From an uncultured Clostridia bacterium (lineage in GTDB: Bacteria > Bacillota > Clostridia > Christensenellales > Borkfalkiaceae): a DNA stretch of 64,000 nt. The notes below the pieces were generated by a model, which worked only from the letters and a program-made list of their open reading frames with translations, did not search any database and had not been told where the DNA came from. This document shows, in pieces, positions 33,907 to 43,102 of this stretch (its first letter is position 1; the number at the start of each line of letters is the position of its first letter). The DNA lies in assembly GCA_934271255.1 (NCBI GenBank), contig CAKQQS010000002.1, positions 185,055 through 249,054 on the forward strand. Reading direction: 5' to 3'. Both the position numbers and the translations under genes were made by a program.

Positions 33907-35352
33907 TCAAATAACGGCTTTACCCGAAACAAAACTTTCAAAGAAACCGCTCATATCGAGTCCGACTTTACCGAACGCTCCGCAAAGCGAATCGAAATCG
34001 CATATTTTAAACTTGTTATCGGTATACAAAGTTTTCAGACTTTTAAAAAACGCTTTGTCGCCTACGCTTTCTCTCGCCATGTCGAACATTATCACGGGTT
34101 TTACGTAATTCAACTCGTAATACTCGTATTCGGTCTTGTACTTCGACAAATGTCTGTTCATACTCGTGTCTTTGCCTAGTTTGAGCGCGTCGTATACGGA
34201 ACAAAACGTTTTATACGACTCTTCGTAAATCTTAACGGCATTTTTACGATTTTCACGACCTTCGTTAAACTCTTTAAATAAAATCGTCGAATATTCGGCA
34301 AGTCCTTCGTCGATATACCCCGCAGTCAGTTGATTGTTTCCGACGACACCGTACCACCATTGATGAGCAAGTTCGTGCAGAATTACGTCTTTATAATCCT
34401 TGTCGTTGCAATTCGTCATTGCAAACGCGCCGTATTCCATACCGCCGTTTATCAAAGACGTTTCCGCCACCGTATAAGTCGCGTAAGGATATTTTCCGAA
34501 AACTTCGCCGTAAAACTCCAACCCGCGTTTTATCAAAGAAAGTTTATTGTCGATATTTTCGTCGTTAATATAATAATAAAATATCTCAACGTCTTTGACT
34601 TTTTCGGTTTTGACCTTATATTTTTCGCTCATTACAATCGCGAAATCCCTTATTCCGTTAATCCTGACGACGTACGAGTCGATTTTCCCTTTATGCGTTT
34701 TTGAAACCGTTTTACCCGAAAAGGCGCAAACGTAGTCGTCGGGACAACTAAACCTTACGGTATAATCCGCCGAGTATGAATAAAAAGGATCGCCTATATT
34801 ATAATATTCGCATTCAAAATCCCCTGCTTTTTCTTTAACGCATAAACTCGGATAAAAATTGCCTAAATTGACGCAAACAGCGTTTTTTCCAAGCCGATGC
34901 ACCGCTTTCGGAATAGTTACGACGAAGGAAATCTCTATCGTAATTTTATCGCCGTAATACAATTCGTCGTCTAATTTTACAGCCAAGACGTTTTCGTCCT
35001 TGCCCGTCAAGTAAAAACTCAACGTCTTTTCTTTTTCTTTTACGGACGAAATCGTTATTCCGCCGTAACTTTCCCCGTCGTAAAAATACAACCGTTTATA
35101 CTCGTTTGATACGGGCGGAAACGCAGAGTCTTTTCTATACGCCGCGGGATATAAATTAAAACGTAATTCTTTATAACTTACGTCCGTTTTGTTCACGAAG
35201 GTTACTTTTTCGGTTGCGGTTACGCTGTTGGTTTCCGAGTCGTACGCCGCCGTTATGTCGTAAGATAAATCCGAGTAACTCTTTTTCGCGCATGAGTTGA
35301 TTACGGGTAAAAAAAATACGATTATCAAAAATATGTACAAACCTTTTTTCAT
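33907..35352 (-). CDS. M1-family (gluzincin) metallopeptidase lipoprotein
   Basis: 481 residues from ATG 35350-35352. The signal peptide ends in a lipobox-like VINSC (about residue 21), so it is likely anchored outside the membrane. An N-terminal beta-domain (about 30-220) resembles that of M1 aminopeptidases. The zinc site is HELAHQWW, followed 18 residues later by Glu (IDEGLAEY), and NGGMEYGAF is a GxMEN-like motif. The exopeptidase activity is inferred. No ribosome site is visible because the space upstream is taken by a hairpin; an in-frame start at 35394 would read through that hairpin. Confidence 0.85.
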   Translation of the reverse strand: MKKGLYIFLIIVFFLPVINSCAKKSYSDLSYDITAAYDSETNSVTATEKVTFVNKTDVSYKELRFNLYPAAYRKDSAFPPVSNEYKRLYFYDGESYGGITISSVKEKEKTLSFYLTGKDENVLAVKLDDELYYGDKITIEISFVVTIPKAVHRLGKNAVCVNLGNFYPSLCVKEKAGDFECEYYNIGDPFYSYSADYTVRFSCPDDYVCAFSGKTVSKTHKGKIDSYVVRINGIRDFAIVMSEKYKVKTEKVKDVEIFYYYINDENIDNKLSLIKRGLEFYGEVFGKYPYATYTVAETSLINGGMEYGAFAMTNCNDKDYKDVILHELAHQWWYGVVGNNQLTAGYIDEGLAEYSTILFKEFNEGRENRKNAVKIYEESYKTFCSVYDALKLGKDTSMNRHLSKYKTEYEYYELNYVKPVIMFDMARESVGDKAFFKSLKTLYTDNKFKICDFDSLCGAFGKVGLDMSGFFESFVSGKAVI

Positions 35353-35354
35353 AT

Positions 35355-35386
35355 AAAAAATATATGCGGAAAACTTTCCGCATATA
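35355..35386 (-). terminator. Terminator after YtxC-like gene
   Basis: Near-perfect palindrome TATATGCGGAAA/TTTCCGCATATA (35361-35386) followed on the minus strand by TTTTTT. It separates the YtxC-like gene from the metallopeptidase gene. Confidence 0.75.
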
Positions 35387-35387
35387 C

Positions 35388-36095
35388 CTAACAAAAGTTT
35401 ATTCTGTTTCCGTAATACTCTTTTAAATAATATTCGTCTTCTTTCGGGATGTCGCCGTCAAGTTCTATCACCGTCGAGCATGACAAAATGATTTCTTTTA
35501 CGATTTTCAAATCTTCTTCACCGAGCAAAATACTTCTGTTTAACCTTTTGAACTTATTGTCGTACACTTTCTGTTTTGTTATATACGCTTTACTCTCCTT
35601 TTTTTCGTTAAGAAGATAAGTCATAAACTCTTTCAGTTCGGTAGGTTTAAAGCCTTTGGGAATATACGACACTACTTCGTCCCATTTTTCTTTTAGCGGT
35701 TTAAGTCTGAAATGCATTATTCCGTCAATCGTATAGTTTTCCATACCGTCCATTTTTCTTAAAACGTATCTTTTGTCGTCTTCCAAATCCGCGGATATTA
35801 TCGCGGAAAGCAACAACTCCCTTTCTTTTTCGTTCAGCCCTATCGGGCGTATTTGCGGTTTGATATACTTGCTTTTATAGTTAATCGTAATTATGTCCGC
35901 TATTCGGTCTTCTATCTCCGCTTTTACGACTTTAAAATACCTTTCGTCCGCTTCGACGGTTATATGAATCCTATCCCCGAAAATCTTTTCGGTAACTTTC
36001 GAGCCCGTGTTTAAAAACACGTCCCCTAAACTGCTGTAAATATAAATCGAGTTTTCGTATGCCTTGAAATTGTCCGTAACGGTAATACTTTTCAT
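35388..36095 (-). CDS. YtxC-like protein (putative sporulation protein)
   Basis: 235 residues. No motif gives a function. The middle segment DGIMHFRLKPLKEKWDEVV, followed by TELKEFMTYLLNEKKES and a C-terminal hydrophobic strand (IVKEIILSCSTVIEL), resembles the layout of the sporulation protein YtxC, usually FRLKDY ... EYxEFIxLLxYFVxxQ. The match is by eye and moderate. It lies behind the P-type ATPase by 30 bases and ends at a terminator. Confidence 0.45.
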   Translation of the reverse strand: MKSITVTDNFKAYENSIYIYSSLGDVFLNTGSKVTEKIFGDRIHITVEADERYFKVVKAEIEDRIADIITINYKSKYIKPQIRPIGLNEKERELLLSAIISADLEDDKRYVLRKMDGMENYTIDGIMHFRLKPLKEKWDEVVSYIPKGFKPTELKEFMTYLLNEKKESKAYITKQKVYDNKFKRLNRSILLGEEDLKIVKEIILSCSTVIELDGDIPKEDEYYLKEYYGNRINFC

Positions 36096-36125
36096 CTCAA
36101 CTATTTTATGTAATATTCATAATAA

Positions 36126-38678
36126 TTATGAAACTTTCCCCTTCTTTTTCTTTTTTACGATACGGTAAACGAGTTTATAGCCTTCCGAAAGAATTATTAC
36201 GAAAAACGATACGAAAAGTATCTTGAATATCGTGAACGCGCTGATTTTTCCGACTGAGAAAACCTTTGGAAAAACCGTACAAATAACGAGTTGCAACAAA
36301 AACGTTATTCCAAACGCCGCAACCGCTATCTTGTTGTCTTTCAAACTTTTAAAAATACTCTTTTTTCCTATTTCGATACAATTAAACGCGTTAAATAACT
36401 GAATCGTCGTAAACAGCATAAATATGACGCCCTGTGTTTCTCTTTCGTCTACCTTTAATAAATTGACCGCCGTTTGCAGTATGCAAATAAGTACGCAAAT
36501 AAATCCTTGCAAAGTTATTCTTATAGCCATGGATTTCGTTAAAATCGGGGCTGTTCTTTTCACCGGCGGTCTGTCCATAAGTCCGCTTTTTGACGAGCCG
36601 AGTCCCAACGACAATGCGGGCGGTCCGTCCATAATTACGTTTATCCATAAAAGTTGAATAGTAGTAAACGGCGCGGGCAGTCCTAAAATCATGCACAAAG
36701 CGACGAAAAGTACCGCCGAAAGGTTTACTGTCAACTGAAAAGTTATGAACTTTTGTATATTTTCGTAAAGTTTTCTTCCGAACGTTACGGCATCGACTAT
36801 CGACGAAAAAGAATTGTCCAACAAAACGACGTCGCTCGCTTCTTTCGTGATTTCAGAACCCCCGTCCCCCATCGCTATTCCTATATCCGCGCTTTTTATA
36901 GCGGGCGCGTCGTTGATTCCGTCCCCCGTTACGGCGACAACTTCGCCTACGCTTTTTAATGCGGATACGAGTTTAAGTTTGCTGAAAGGCGTACTTCTCG
37001 CAACTACTTTGACTTCGCCTATTCGCTTTTTCAATTCTTCGTCGGACAAATTATCTAATTCGCTTGCCGTGTATATTCCGTTTTGCCCGTTTGAAATATC
37101 GAGTTCTTTCGATATTTCCGTTGCCGTTTCGATATTGTCGCCCGTCATCATCAAAACTTTGATTCCCGCGTTTTTACATTCTTTTATCGACTTTTTAGCG
37201 TCTTTTCTTACGGGATCTATAATCGACACGAATCCGTCGAAAGTCGTTTTATTTTCATAAACGCTTGCAAACGCCAAAACTCGTTTACCTTTTTGTTCTT
37301 CTTTTTTCACGGCGTTGAATAATCTTATTTTTTCTTCGTCCGAAAGATTAACGGCGGCTATTATCTTTTCGGGCGCGCCCTTTATATACGTCTTTTCTTT
37401 TCCGTCGTAATCCACCGTCGTCGACATATATTTTCTATCCGACGAAAAAGGAAGTCTTGCGATTATTTTGTATTTGTTTCTCAAATCCGAATAATTCGAT
37501 TTCTTTTCTTCTTCATACGCTTCGAGCAAAGCGCATTCGGTAGGCGATCCTATCTTTTTAACTATTCCGTTCGCCTTGACTATATCGGCGGTGGTGTTTA
37601 TGCAAAAGTTTTCTTCGAGATTTTTACTGAAAGTTATACCTTTTTTACCGCAATCGCTGAAAAAACAAAGTTTATCGACGGTCATTTTGTTTTCCGTAAG
37701 CGTTCCCGTTTTGTCCGTACAGATAACGCTAACCGCGCCCGCCGTATCCGTTGCCGTAAGCCGTTTTATAAGTACGTTCTTTTTAGACAATTTGCTCATA
37801 TTCAGCGCAAGCGAAACGGCAACGATCGCGCTTAGTCCTTCGGGGACGACGGCAACAATCAATATAACCGACGAAAGAAATGCGTCGGTTAACGTATCGA
37901 ACGTAAACGACTTACAAACTATCGATTTAACCACCGTTACAACAAAAGTCAGCACGCTGAAAACCGCGCCTATCAAAGTAACCGTCTTGCCGAGTTTTGA
38001 AAGTTTTTCAAACAACGGACTGTTACCCCTTTCTTCGCTGAGTTTAGCCGCTATCTTCCCCATTTGAGCGTTTTTACCTACCGCGCTAACTACGTATTTA
38101 CCGTTTCCCGACAAAACGAAAGTACCCGAATACACTACGTCGCGCTTATTTGCGCCTTTTCTTATTTCTCTGCTTTCCCCCGACAACGCCGATTCGTCGA
38201 GAGATACGTCTCCGTCGACGAGATACCCGTCCGCGAATATCTTACTGCCGTCTTCTATGCACACCAAATCGCCTACGACGAGTTTGCTTTCTTCAATTTC
38301 GTCGACGCTACCGTTCCGTATAACCTTTACTTTTGAGTCCGAGTATTCCCGACTGAGTTTTTCAAAAGCCTTTTCGCTGCTTCCTTCCATAAACAAAGTT
38401 ATTCCGACGGAGATAACTATCGCGGCGGAAACGCCTATCGCTCCCGAAAAATCTTTTTCGCCGGTTTTGACGTACTTGCCTATGCCCGTCCCCAAAGTCA
38501 AAACCAAAGCGAAAAACAGAATAAGCATCATAGGTTCTAATAAGGCGTCTATTATCTTTTTGAATATATTTTTCTTTTTAGCGCGTTCAAAGACGTTTTC
38601 GCCGTACAACCCGCGATTTTTTGCGACTTCGCCGTCGTTTAAACCGTAATTTACGTTCGTTTTTACGTATTCGTTCAA
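36126..38678 (-). CDS. Calcium-type P-type ATPase (P2 family)
   Basis: 850 residues, full length. N-terminal cation ATPase domain, actuator motif SLDESALSGES (usually TGES), M4 ion site VVPEGLSAI, phosphorylation site CTDKTGTLT with catalytic Asp, ATP-binding KGAPEKI, hinge MMTGDN and VTGDGINDAPA, and M6 WINVIMDGPPALSLGLG. The M4 and M6 motifs point to Ca2+ export; Mn2+ or other ions cannot be excluded. Start TTG 38678 with AAAGGAG eight bases upstream. Convergent and divergent units on both sides suggest its own transcription. Confidence 0.9.
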   Translation of the reverse strand: MNEYVKTNVNYGLNDGEVAKNRGLYGENVFERAKKKNIFKKIIDALLEPMMLILFFALVLTLGTGIGKYVKTGEKDFSGAIGVSAAIVISVGITLFMEGSSEKAFEKLSREYSDSKVKVIRNGSVDEIEESKLVVGDLVCIEDGSKIFADGYLVDGDVSLDESALSGESREIRKGANKRDVVYSGTFVLSGNGKYVVSAVGKNAQMGKIAAKLSEERGNSPLFEKLSKLGKTVTLIGAVFSVLTFVVTVVKSIVCKSFTFDTLTDAFLSSVILIVAVVPEGLSAIVAVSLALNMSKLSKKNVLIKRLTATDTAGAVSVICTDKTGTLTENKMTVDKLCFFSDCGKKGITFSKNLEENFCINTTADIVKANGIVKKIGSPTECALLEAYEEEKKSNYSDLRNKYKIIARLPFSSDRKYMSTTVDYDGKEKTYIKGAPEKIIAAVNLSDEEKIRLFNAVKKEEQKGKRVLAFASVYENKTTFDGFVSIIDPVRKDAKKSIKECKNAGIKVLMMTGDNIETATEISKELDISNGQNGIYTASELDNLSDEELKKRIGEVKVVARSTPFSKLKLVSALKSVGEVVAVTGDGINDAPAIKSADIGIAMGDGGSEITKEASDVVLLDNSFSSIVDAVTFGRKLYENIQKFITFQLTVNLSAVLFVALCMILGLPAPFTTIQLLWINVIMDGPPALSLGLGSSKSGLMDRPPVKRTAPILTKSMAIRITLQGFICVLICILQTAVNLLKVDERETQGVIFMLFTTIQLFNAFNCIEIGKKSIFKSLKDNKIAVAAFGITFLLQLVICTVFPKVFSVGKISAFTIFKILFVSFFVIILSEGYKLVYRIVKKKKKGKVS

Positions 38679-38716
38679 TCTTTCGACTCCTTTAACGATT
38701 TATCTTTACTATCTTA

Positions 38717-38745
38717 TTTACATTTCGGTTTTTTTATGTTATGAT
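38717..38745 (+). promoter_or_regulatory. galM promoter
   Basis: TTTACA (38717-38722), 17-base spacer, TATGAT (38740-38745), about 29 bases before the ATG at 38774. Confidence 0.7.
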
Positions 38746-38773
38746 TATTTTCAGAAACCAAAAGGAGACGGAA

Positions 38774-39811
38774 ATGATTAAAAAACTATACGATTTCGAG
38801 TCCGATAACCAAACGATAGAAGTTTTTTTGTTAACGAACAAAAACGGTATGGAAGCGGTAATTTCGTCGCTGGGCGCAAGAATCATAAGCCTTACCGCTC
38901 CCGACAAATACGGAAAATATAGCGACGTTTTAATGGGGCTCGGCAAAGCCGAAGATTACGCGAATACCGACGAAAAGTTTTATTACGGCGCGATTATCGG
39001 CAGATACGCAAACCGTATCGAAAAGGCAAAGTTTACCTTAAACGGCGTGGAATATACTCTTTGCCCGAACGACAACGGCAATTCCCTTCACGGCGGTAAA
39101 AACGGGTTCGATACGAAAAACTTTCAAGCGTCTTTCGATAAAAAATCCCTTTATCTTACTTATTTTTCAAAAGATTCGGAAGAAGGTTACCCCGCTAATC
39201 TTACTTTAAGAGTTACCTATACGTTGGACAACAAAAACCGGTTTATAATAAACTACGATTTCGTAAGCGATAAAGACACGGTTTGCAATTTTACCAACCA
39301 CGCGTACTTCAACATAGGCAACGACGACGATATTTTAGATCAAGTTCTGACAATCAATTCGTCGAAAATCACACCCGTCGACGACGAACTTATTCCGCAC
39401 GGTGATTATCTCAATATCGACGGAACGCCCTTTTCTTTTAAAGGCGGAGTAAAAATCGGACAAAATATACACAGCGACGAACACGCTATAAAACTTTGTA
39501 ACGGGTTCGATTTTAACTATTGTATCGACAGAAAAACGAAAAACAAACTCGAATTTGCGGCAAGCGTTTACGACAAAAAAAGCGGTAGATTTATGACTTG
39601 CGAAACGACTTTGCCCGGCGTTCAACTTTACACTTCCAACATTGCGGAAGGCTCGGTAGGTAAAAAAGTTTATAAAAATTACGCCGCGCTTTGTCTTGAA
39701 ACGCAGTACTACCCCAACTCGCCGAACTGTCCTTCGTATCCGTCGCCGATACTCAAAAAAGGCAAGGTAACTCACGAAACGACGATTTATAGATTTTTCG
39801 TTAAAAAATAA
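38774..39811 (+). CDS. galM: Aldose 1-epimerase (galactose mutarotase)
   Basis: Interconverts alpha and beta anomers of aldohexoses. 345 residues from ATG 38774, with AAGGAG nine bases upstream. Family features are GAIIGRYANRIEKAKFTLNG, NSLHGGKNGFD with the substrate His, NFTNHAYFNIG with the catalytic His, and QLYTSN followed by CLETQYYPNSPN with the catalytic Glu. Single-gene unit on the plus strand. The first 11 codons of the longer open frame lie in the promoter and are not used. Confidence 0.94.
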   Translation: MIKKLYDFESDNQTIEVFLLTNKNGMEAVISSLGARIISLTAPDKYGKYSDVLMGLGKAEDYANTDEKFYYGAIIGRYANRIEKAKFTLNGVEYTLCPNDNGNSLHGGKNGFDTKNFQASFDKKSLYLTYFSKDSEEGYPANLTLRVTYTLDNKNRFIINYDFVSDKDTVCNFTNHAYFNIGNDDDILDQVLTINSSKITPVDDELIPHGDYLNIDGTPFSFKGGVKIGQNIHSDEHAIKLCNGFDFNYCIDRKTKNKLEFAASVYDKKSGRFMTCETTLPGVQLYTSNIAEGSVGKKVYKNYAALCLETQYYPNSPNCPSYPSPILKKGKVTHETTIYRFFVKK

Positions 39812-39819
39812 ATATTTAA

Positions 39820-39842
39820 ACGCCCCGACAATCGTCGGGGCG
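39820..39842. terminator. Convergent terminator between galM and folA
   Basis: Stem ACGCCCCGAC/GTCGGGGCGT (39820-39829 with 39833-39842) with a four-base loop. T-runs on both sides are weak, but the stem is strong and the genes converge here. Confidence 0.7.
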
Positions 39843-39869
39843 TCAGTTATTCGTCGTAGTTTGATTTAA

Positions 39870-40370
39870 TCAATATTTCGTTACGTTATTGTTTTTATAC
39901 GTAGTAAACCTTATAGTGTACCCGTTATCGTTTATCGGTTCGCTTTGTTCGACGAGTTGCCAAGCGGGGAGTTCGTCTAAATTAGGGAAAAAGACTTCCG
40001 CGCCACCATCGGCGTCTACTTTCGTTATATACGCCGTGTCGGAATATTCGAGCATAGTTCTGTAAAACATTGCGCCGCCTATCACGAAAACGTCGTCGGT
40101 GTCGTATTTTTTAAGTTCGTTAAAAAGCCCTTGCAAGTCGTGTACGATTATGCAATCGTCCCGTTCCACCCCGACGGGCGCCAAAACGATATTCGTTCTG
40201 TTTTTAAGCGGTTTAGAGTTAGGAAAAGAAAGTAAAGTGTTATACCCCATACATACGACTTTATTCAAAGTGGTCGTCCTGAAAAACCGCATGTCTTCGG
40301 GGAGATTGAACATCAAATCGTTCTTTTTACCTATTCCCCATTTTTTATCGGCGTGTAAAATGATTTTCAT
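39870..40370 (-). CDS. folA: Dihydrofolate reductase
   Basis: Regenerates tetrahydrofolate from dihydrofolate with NADPH. 166 residues. The N-terminal KKWGIGKKNDLMFNLPEDMRFF holds the substrate Asp; the MGRxT motif reads MGYNTLLSFPN, followed by NRTNIVL, and FVIGGAMFY. The divergent MGYNT motif is unusual but the fold is clear. It overlaps the thyA stop by one base (TAATG); thyA makes the dihydrofolate that this enzyme reduces. Confidence 0.92.
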   Translation of the reverse strand: MKIILHADKKWGIGKKNDLMFNLPEDMRFFRTTTLNKVVCMGYNTLLSFPNSKPLKNRTNIVLAPVGVERDDCIIVHDLQGLFNELKKYDTDDVFVIGGAMFYRTMLEYSDTAYITKVDADGGAEVFFPNLDELPAWQLVEQSEPINDNGYTIRFTTYKNNNVTKY

Positions 40371-41200
40371 TAAATGGCAACCTCTATCTTTTCTTCGAGT
40401 TTAGTAAAATTATAATCTTCGAGTTTAAAGTCGTCTACCGTAAAGTCGTAAAAGTTTTTAACGTCTTTGTTCATTATGAATTTCGGAGCGGGATACTCGG
40501 GGTTTTTTAATATTTTTTCTACGAGCGGAACGTGTCTGTCGTAAATGTGAGCGTCGGAAATGACGTGAACGAGTTCTCCGACTTCAAGCCCCGATACCTG
40601 CGCGAACATATGAATCAAAACGGCGTACTGAACGACGTTCCAGTTGTTCGCCGTCAAAACGTCGTTGGAGCGTTGGTTGAGTATTCCGTTCAACTTGTTG
40701 CCCGTTACGTTAAAAGTCATCGAATACGCGCAAGGATACAAGTGCATTTCGTGCAAATCTTCAAAATTATAAATGTTCGTCATTATACGCCTTGACGCTT
40801 TGTTATGTTTCAAGTCGTACAAAACTCTGTCTACCTGATCGAATTCGCCTTCTTTATATATACTCTTTTTTGCAAGTTGATAACCGTACGCCTTGCCGAT
40901 CGAGCCCGTTTCGTCCGACCAACTGTCCCAAATATGACTGTTAAGGTCGTGAACGTTGTTGGACTTCTTTTGCCAAATCCAAAGTATTTCGTCGATAGCC
41001 GACTTAAAAGCCGTTCTTCTGATTGTCAAAATGGGAAACTCTTTCGACAAGTCGTACCTATTGACGATACAAAACTTTTTTACGGTATGCGCTTTCGTAC
41101 CGTCTTCCCAGTGCGGTCGAACGTCTAAGTTCGTGTCCCAAACACCGTTGTCGATAATATCTCTGCAATTTTGTTTAAATATTATATCTGCATAACTCAT
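40370..41200 (-). CDS. thyA: Thymidylate synthase
   Basis: Makes dTMP from dUMP with methylene-tetrahydrofolate. 276 residues. N-terminal DVRPHWEDGTKAHT, LIRRT-like TIRRTAFKSAIDE, catalytic cysteine in LYPCAYSMTF, and NQRSNDVLTANNWNVVQYA (dUMP binding). AGGAGAGAG ribosome site. Between the SDR gene and folA in one operon. Confidence 0.96.
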   Translation of the reverse strand: MSYADIIFKQNCRDIIDNGVWDTNLDVRPHWEDGTKAHTVKKFCIVNRYDLSKEFPILTIRRTAFKSAIDEILWIWQKKSNNVHDLNSHIWDSWSDETGSIGKAYGYQLAKKSIYKEGEFDQVDRVLYDLKHNKASRRIMTNIYNFEDLHEMHLYPCAYSMTFNVTGNKLNGILNQRSNDVLTANNWNVVQYAVLIHMFAQVSGLEVGELVHVISDAHIYDRHVPLVEKILKNPEYPAPKFIMNKDVKNFYDFTVDDFKLEDYNFTKLEEKIEVAI

Positions 41201-41209
41201 ATCTCTCTC

Positions 41210-41998
41210 CTAAAACGCGTCTTTTGTAATATTCTTCCATCTATGAGCGATGTACGCCATAGAAATGCGTTCGGGCGTTATTTTCATCATACGGTACAAA
41301 AACCTGTTAAAAAAACCGGGAACGTATATTCTTTTGTTTTTCTTAACTTTTTTAAGCGAACTTTTCGCTACGAACTCCGGCGATTTTGCCGAAAGCTTCC
41401 CCCAAATCCCTTGTCCTTTTATATCTTCGCAAATGTCGGGACGAGTGTAAACTCCGCCCGGAAGTACGGTCGTGATTTTTACGTTTTGTTTTTTCAATTC
41501 TAGTCGCAACGACTTGAAAAAACTCGTTAAACACGCTTTCGTCGCGCTGTATAAGGCAAAATACGGCATGGGAGTTACCCCGCTCATGCTTGAAATCGTA
41601 ATTATTTCTACGGTTTCGGCTCTGCGTTTTAGCAAACTATACGTATTAGTTATCGTACCTTCTACGTTTACGCGTTCTTGAAAAATCAGTTTTTCCAAAC
41701 TGTAATCGAGCACAGGAAGTTGCGTATCGACGCCCGCAACGTTTATAATTCTATCGAACTTGAACCCTTTTTCGTCTATATAAGCGAACATCTTAGCCCT
41801 GTCGCTTTCGTCGTTAAGCATACAAGGGAAAATCTCTACTTTAACGTTAGGTTCGATTTTATGAATATCGTCTTTAAGAGTTTGAAGTTTATCCGAACTT
41901 CTTCCCGTCAAAAACAAGTCGTACCCTTTCGCTACGCATTCGTATACGAACGCTTTGCCTATTCCCCCCGTCGCTCCCGAAATAAAAGTATAACTCAT
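41210..41998 (-). CDS. Short-chain dehydrogenase/reductase
   Basis: 262 residues, classical SDR. Cofactor motif FISGATGGIGKAF, NVAG as NVAGVD, catalytic Ser in SSMSG and YSATK with Tyr and Lys. LTGRSSDKL after the second strand suggests NADPH preference. The C-terminus is basic (SSLKKVKKNKRIYVPGFFNRFLYRMMK) and may sit at the membrane, as in DltE-like SDRs. Substrate unknown. It overlaps the TM1266-type gene by four bases and precedes thyA. Confidence 0.88.
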   Translation of the reverse strand: MSYTFISGATGGIGKAFVYECVAKGYDLFLTGRSSDKLQTLKDDIHKIEPNVKVEIFPCMLNDESDRAKMFAYIDEKGFKFDRIINVAGVDTQLPVLDYSLEKLIFQERVNVEGTITNTYSLLKRRAETVEIITISSMSGVTPMPYFALYSATKACLTSFFKSLRLELKKQNVKITTVLPGGVYTRPDICEDIKGQGIWGKLSAKSPEFVAKSSLKKVKKNKRIYVPGFFNRFLYRMMKITPERISMAYIAHRWKNITKDAF

Positions 41999-42237
41999 TT
42001 CGTATGTACCGCCTTTACGGTTACTCCTTTAATCATTCCGAGTTTCCCCGAAAGTCCGTTGATTACTTCGCCGGTAGCGTCCATCGCTATGCTTATTACG
42101 GATATACCGCGTTCTTTTACGGGTATACCGAGTCTTCCGATAATGTTTTCGCGATAAGCGTGCAAAACGCCGTTTACTCTTTCAACCGCCGTTTCGTCTT
42201 CGATTATTATTGCCAAAACACCTATTTTAGTATCCAT
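41995..42237 (-). CDS. TM1266-type iron-only hydrogenase system putative regulator
   Basis: 80 residues, full length. Family features are the opening IGVLAIIIED, the central HAYRENIIGRLGIPVKERGISVISIAMDA and the end GKLGMIKGVTVKAV, an ACT-like fold related to the NikR C-terminal domain. Relatives lie beside HydE/F/G maturases and are named as putative regulators without proven function. Here no hydrogenase gene is near; it leads an operon with an SDR, thyA and folA. GGGTG serves as ribosome site. Confidence 0.85.
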   Translation of the reverse strand: MDTKIGVLAIIIEDETAVERVNGVLHAYRENIIGRLGIPVKERGISVISIAMDATGEVINGLSGKLGMIKGVTVKAVHTK

Positions 42238-42255
42238 AATTTTTCACCCGATACA

Positions 42256-42284
42256 ATTTTAACATTTTTTTAATCTTTTAGCAA
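42256..42284 (-). promoter_or_regulatory. Promoter of TM1266-SDR-thyA-folA operon
   Basis: Minus strand: TTGCTA (42279-42284), 17-base spacer, TAAAAT (42256-42261). The -35 box overlaps the end of the sigma factor gene. Confidence 0.6.
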
Positions 42285-42973
42285 TAGAAATCCTTTTCTT
42301 TTACGTATTTTTTAAGTTTACTTATACTCTTTTTCTCTATTCGCGACACGTAAGAACGGGATATTCCCAAAATTACGGCGACTTCTCTTTGCGTATAAAC
42401 GGGTTTACCTTCCAGCCCGTATCTGTAACTTATTATCTCAAACTCTCTCGGCAACAGCGTCGACCTGATGATTTTGACGAGTTCTTGCGCCGATACGCTC
42501 TTTTCTACGCTTAAAATTACGTCTTCTTCCCCGCCCGTCAGAATATCCGACAGGTTTAGTTCGTTACCTTCTTTGTCGATGCCGATGGGTTCGTTTAACG
42601 AAACGTCGTTTTTATATTTTTTATTTGCCCTTAAAAGCATCAGAATCTCGTTTTCGATACATTTCGCCGTATACGTCGCAAGTGTAGTTCCCTTTTCGGG
42701 CGAATAACTGTCTATCGCCTTTACGAGTCCGATACTTCCCGCGCTTATCAAATCGTCCGTTTCGTATGCGCCCGCATATTTCTTAGCCATGTGAGCAACG
42801 AGCCGCATATTGTGTTCGATAAGAGTGTTTCTTGCCGCTTTATCTCCGTTCAACGCTTTTTGAACTAATTCGGTTTCTTCTTTTTTGCTAAGCGGCGGCA
42901 AAAAGCACCTTCCCGTGATACTTCCCGTCAACGCGCATATTTTTTTCAAAAGTTCAAACAATTTTTTAAACAT
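42278..42973 (-). CDS. sigK: SigK-family sporulation RNA polymerase sigma factor
   Basis: 231 residues, complete and uninterrupted. It has the sigma-70 region 2 (ARNTLIEHNMRLVAHMAKKY, DLISAGSIGLVKAIDSY, ATYTAKCIENEILMLLR), the SigK-like VSLNEPIGIDKEGNELNLSDIL, and region 4 with YTQREVAVILGISRSYVSRIEKK. The N-terminal 25 residues are hydrophobic/basic and could be a pro-sequence. SigK drives late mother-cell genes in spore formers. GGGGGTGG precedes the ATG. SigK against SigE or SigG was decided by the region 2-3 linker. Confidence 0.88.
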   Translation of the reverse strand: MFKKLFELLKKICALTGSITGRCFLPPLSKKEETELVQKALNGDKAARNTLIEHNMRLVAHMAKKYAGAYETDDLISAGSIGLVKAIDSYSPEKGTTLATYTAKCIENEILMLLRANKKYKNDVSLNEPIGIDKEGNELNLSDILTGGEEDVILSVEKSVSAQELVKIIRSTLLPREFEIISYRYGLEGKPVYTQREVAVILGISRSYVSRIEKKSISKLKKYVKEKDFYC

Positions 42974-43012
42974 AATCCACCCCCGTTTCGTCGTAGATAA
43001 TTTAAATTACCG

Positions 43013-43096
43013 TTACATAATATGAACGCAAAACTTATAATAGGAGCGTATGCTTGGACGTTTTTAATTGCAAAAATACGCGTTGTGTGTTAAAAT
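43013..43096 (+). promoter_or_regulatory. Two possible promoters of the ABC-F gene
   Basis: Proximal: TTGCAA (43068-43073), 17-base spacer, TAAAAT (43091-43096), ending six bases before the ATG and so leaderless if used. Distal: TTACAT (43013-43018), 17-base spacer, TATAAT (43036-43041), giving a leader of about 55 bases. Confidence 0.55.
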
Positions 43097-43102
43097 ATTT
43101 TT

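Noticed and set aside
43042..43067. Leader peptide of five codons (MLGRF) before the ABC-F gene
   Set aside because: AGGAG lies only three bases from its ATG and would be upstream of the start of transcription of the nearer TATAAT promoter, so it may not be in the mRNA. No alternative hairpins typical of antibiotic-inducible attenuation were seen.
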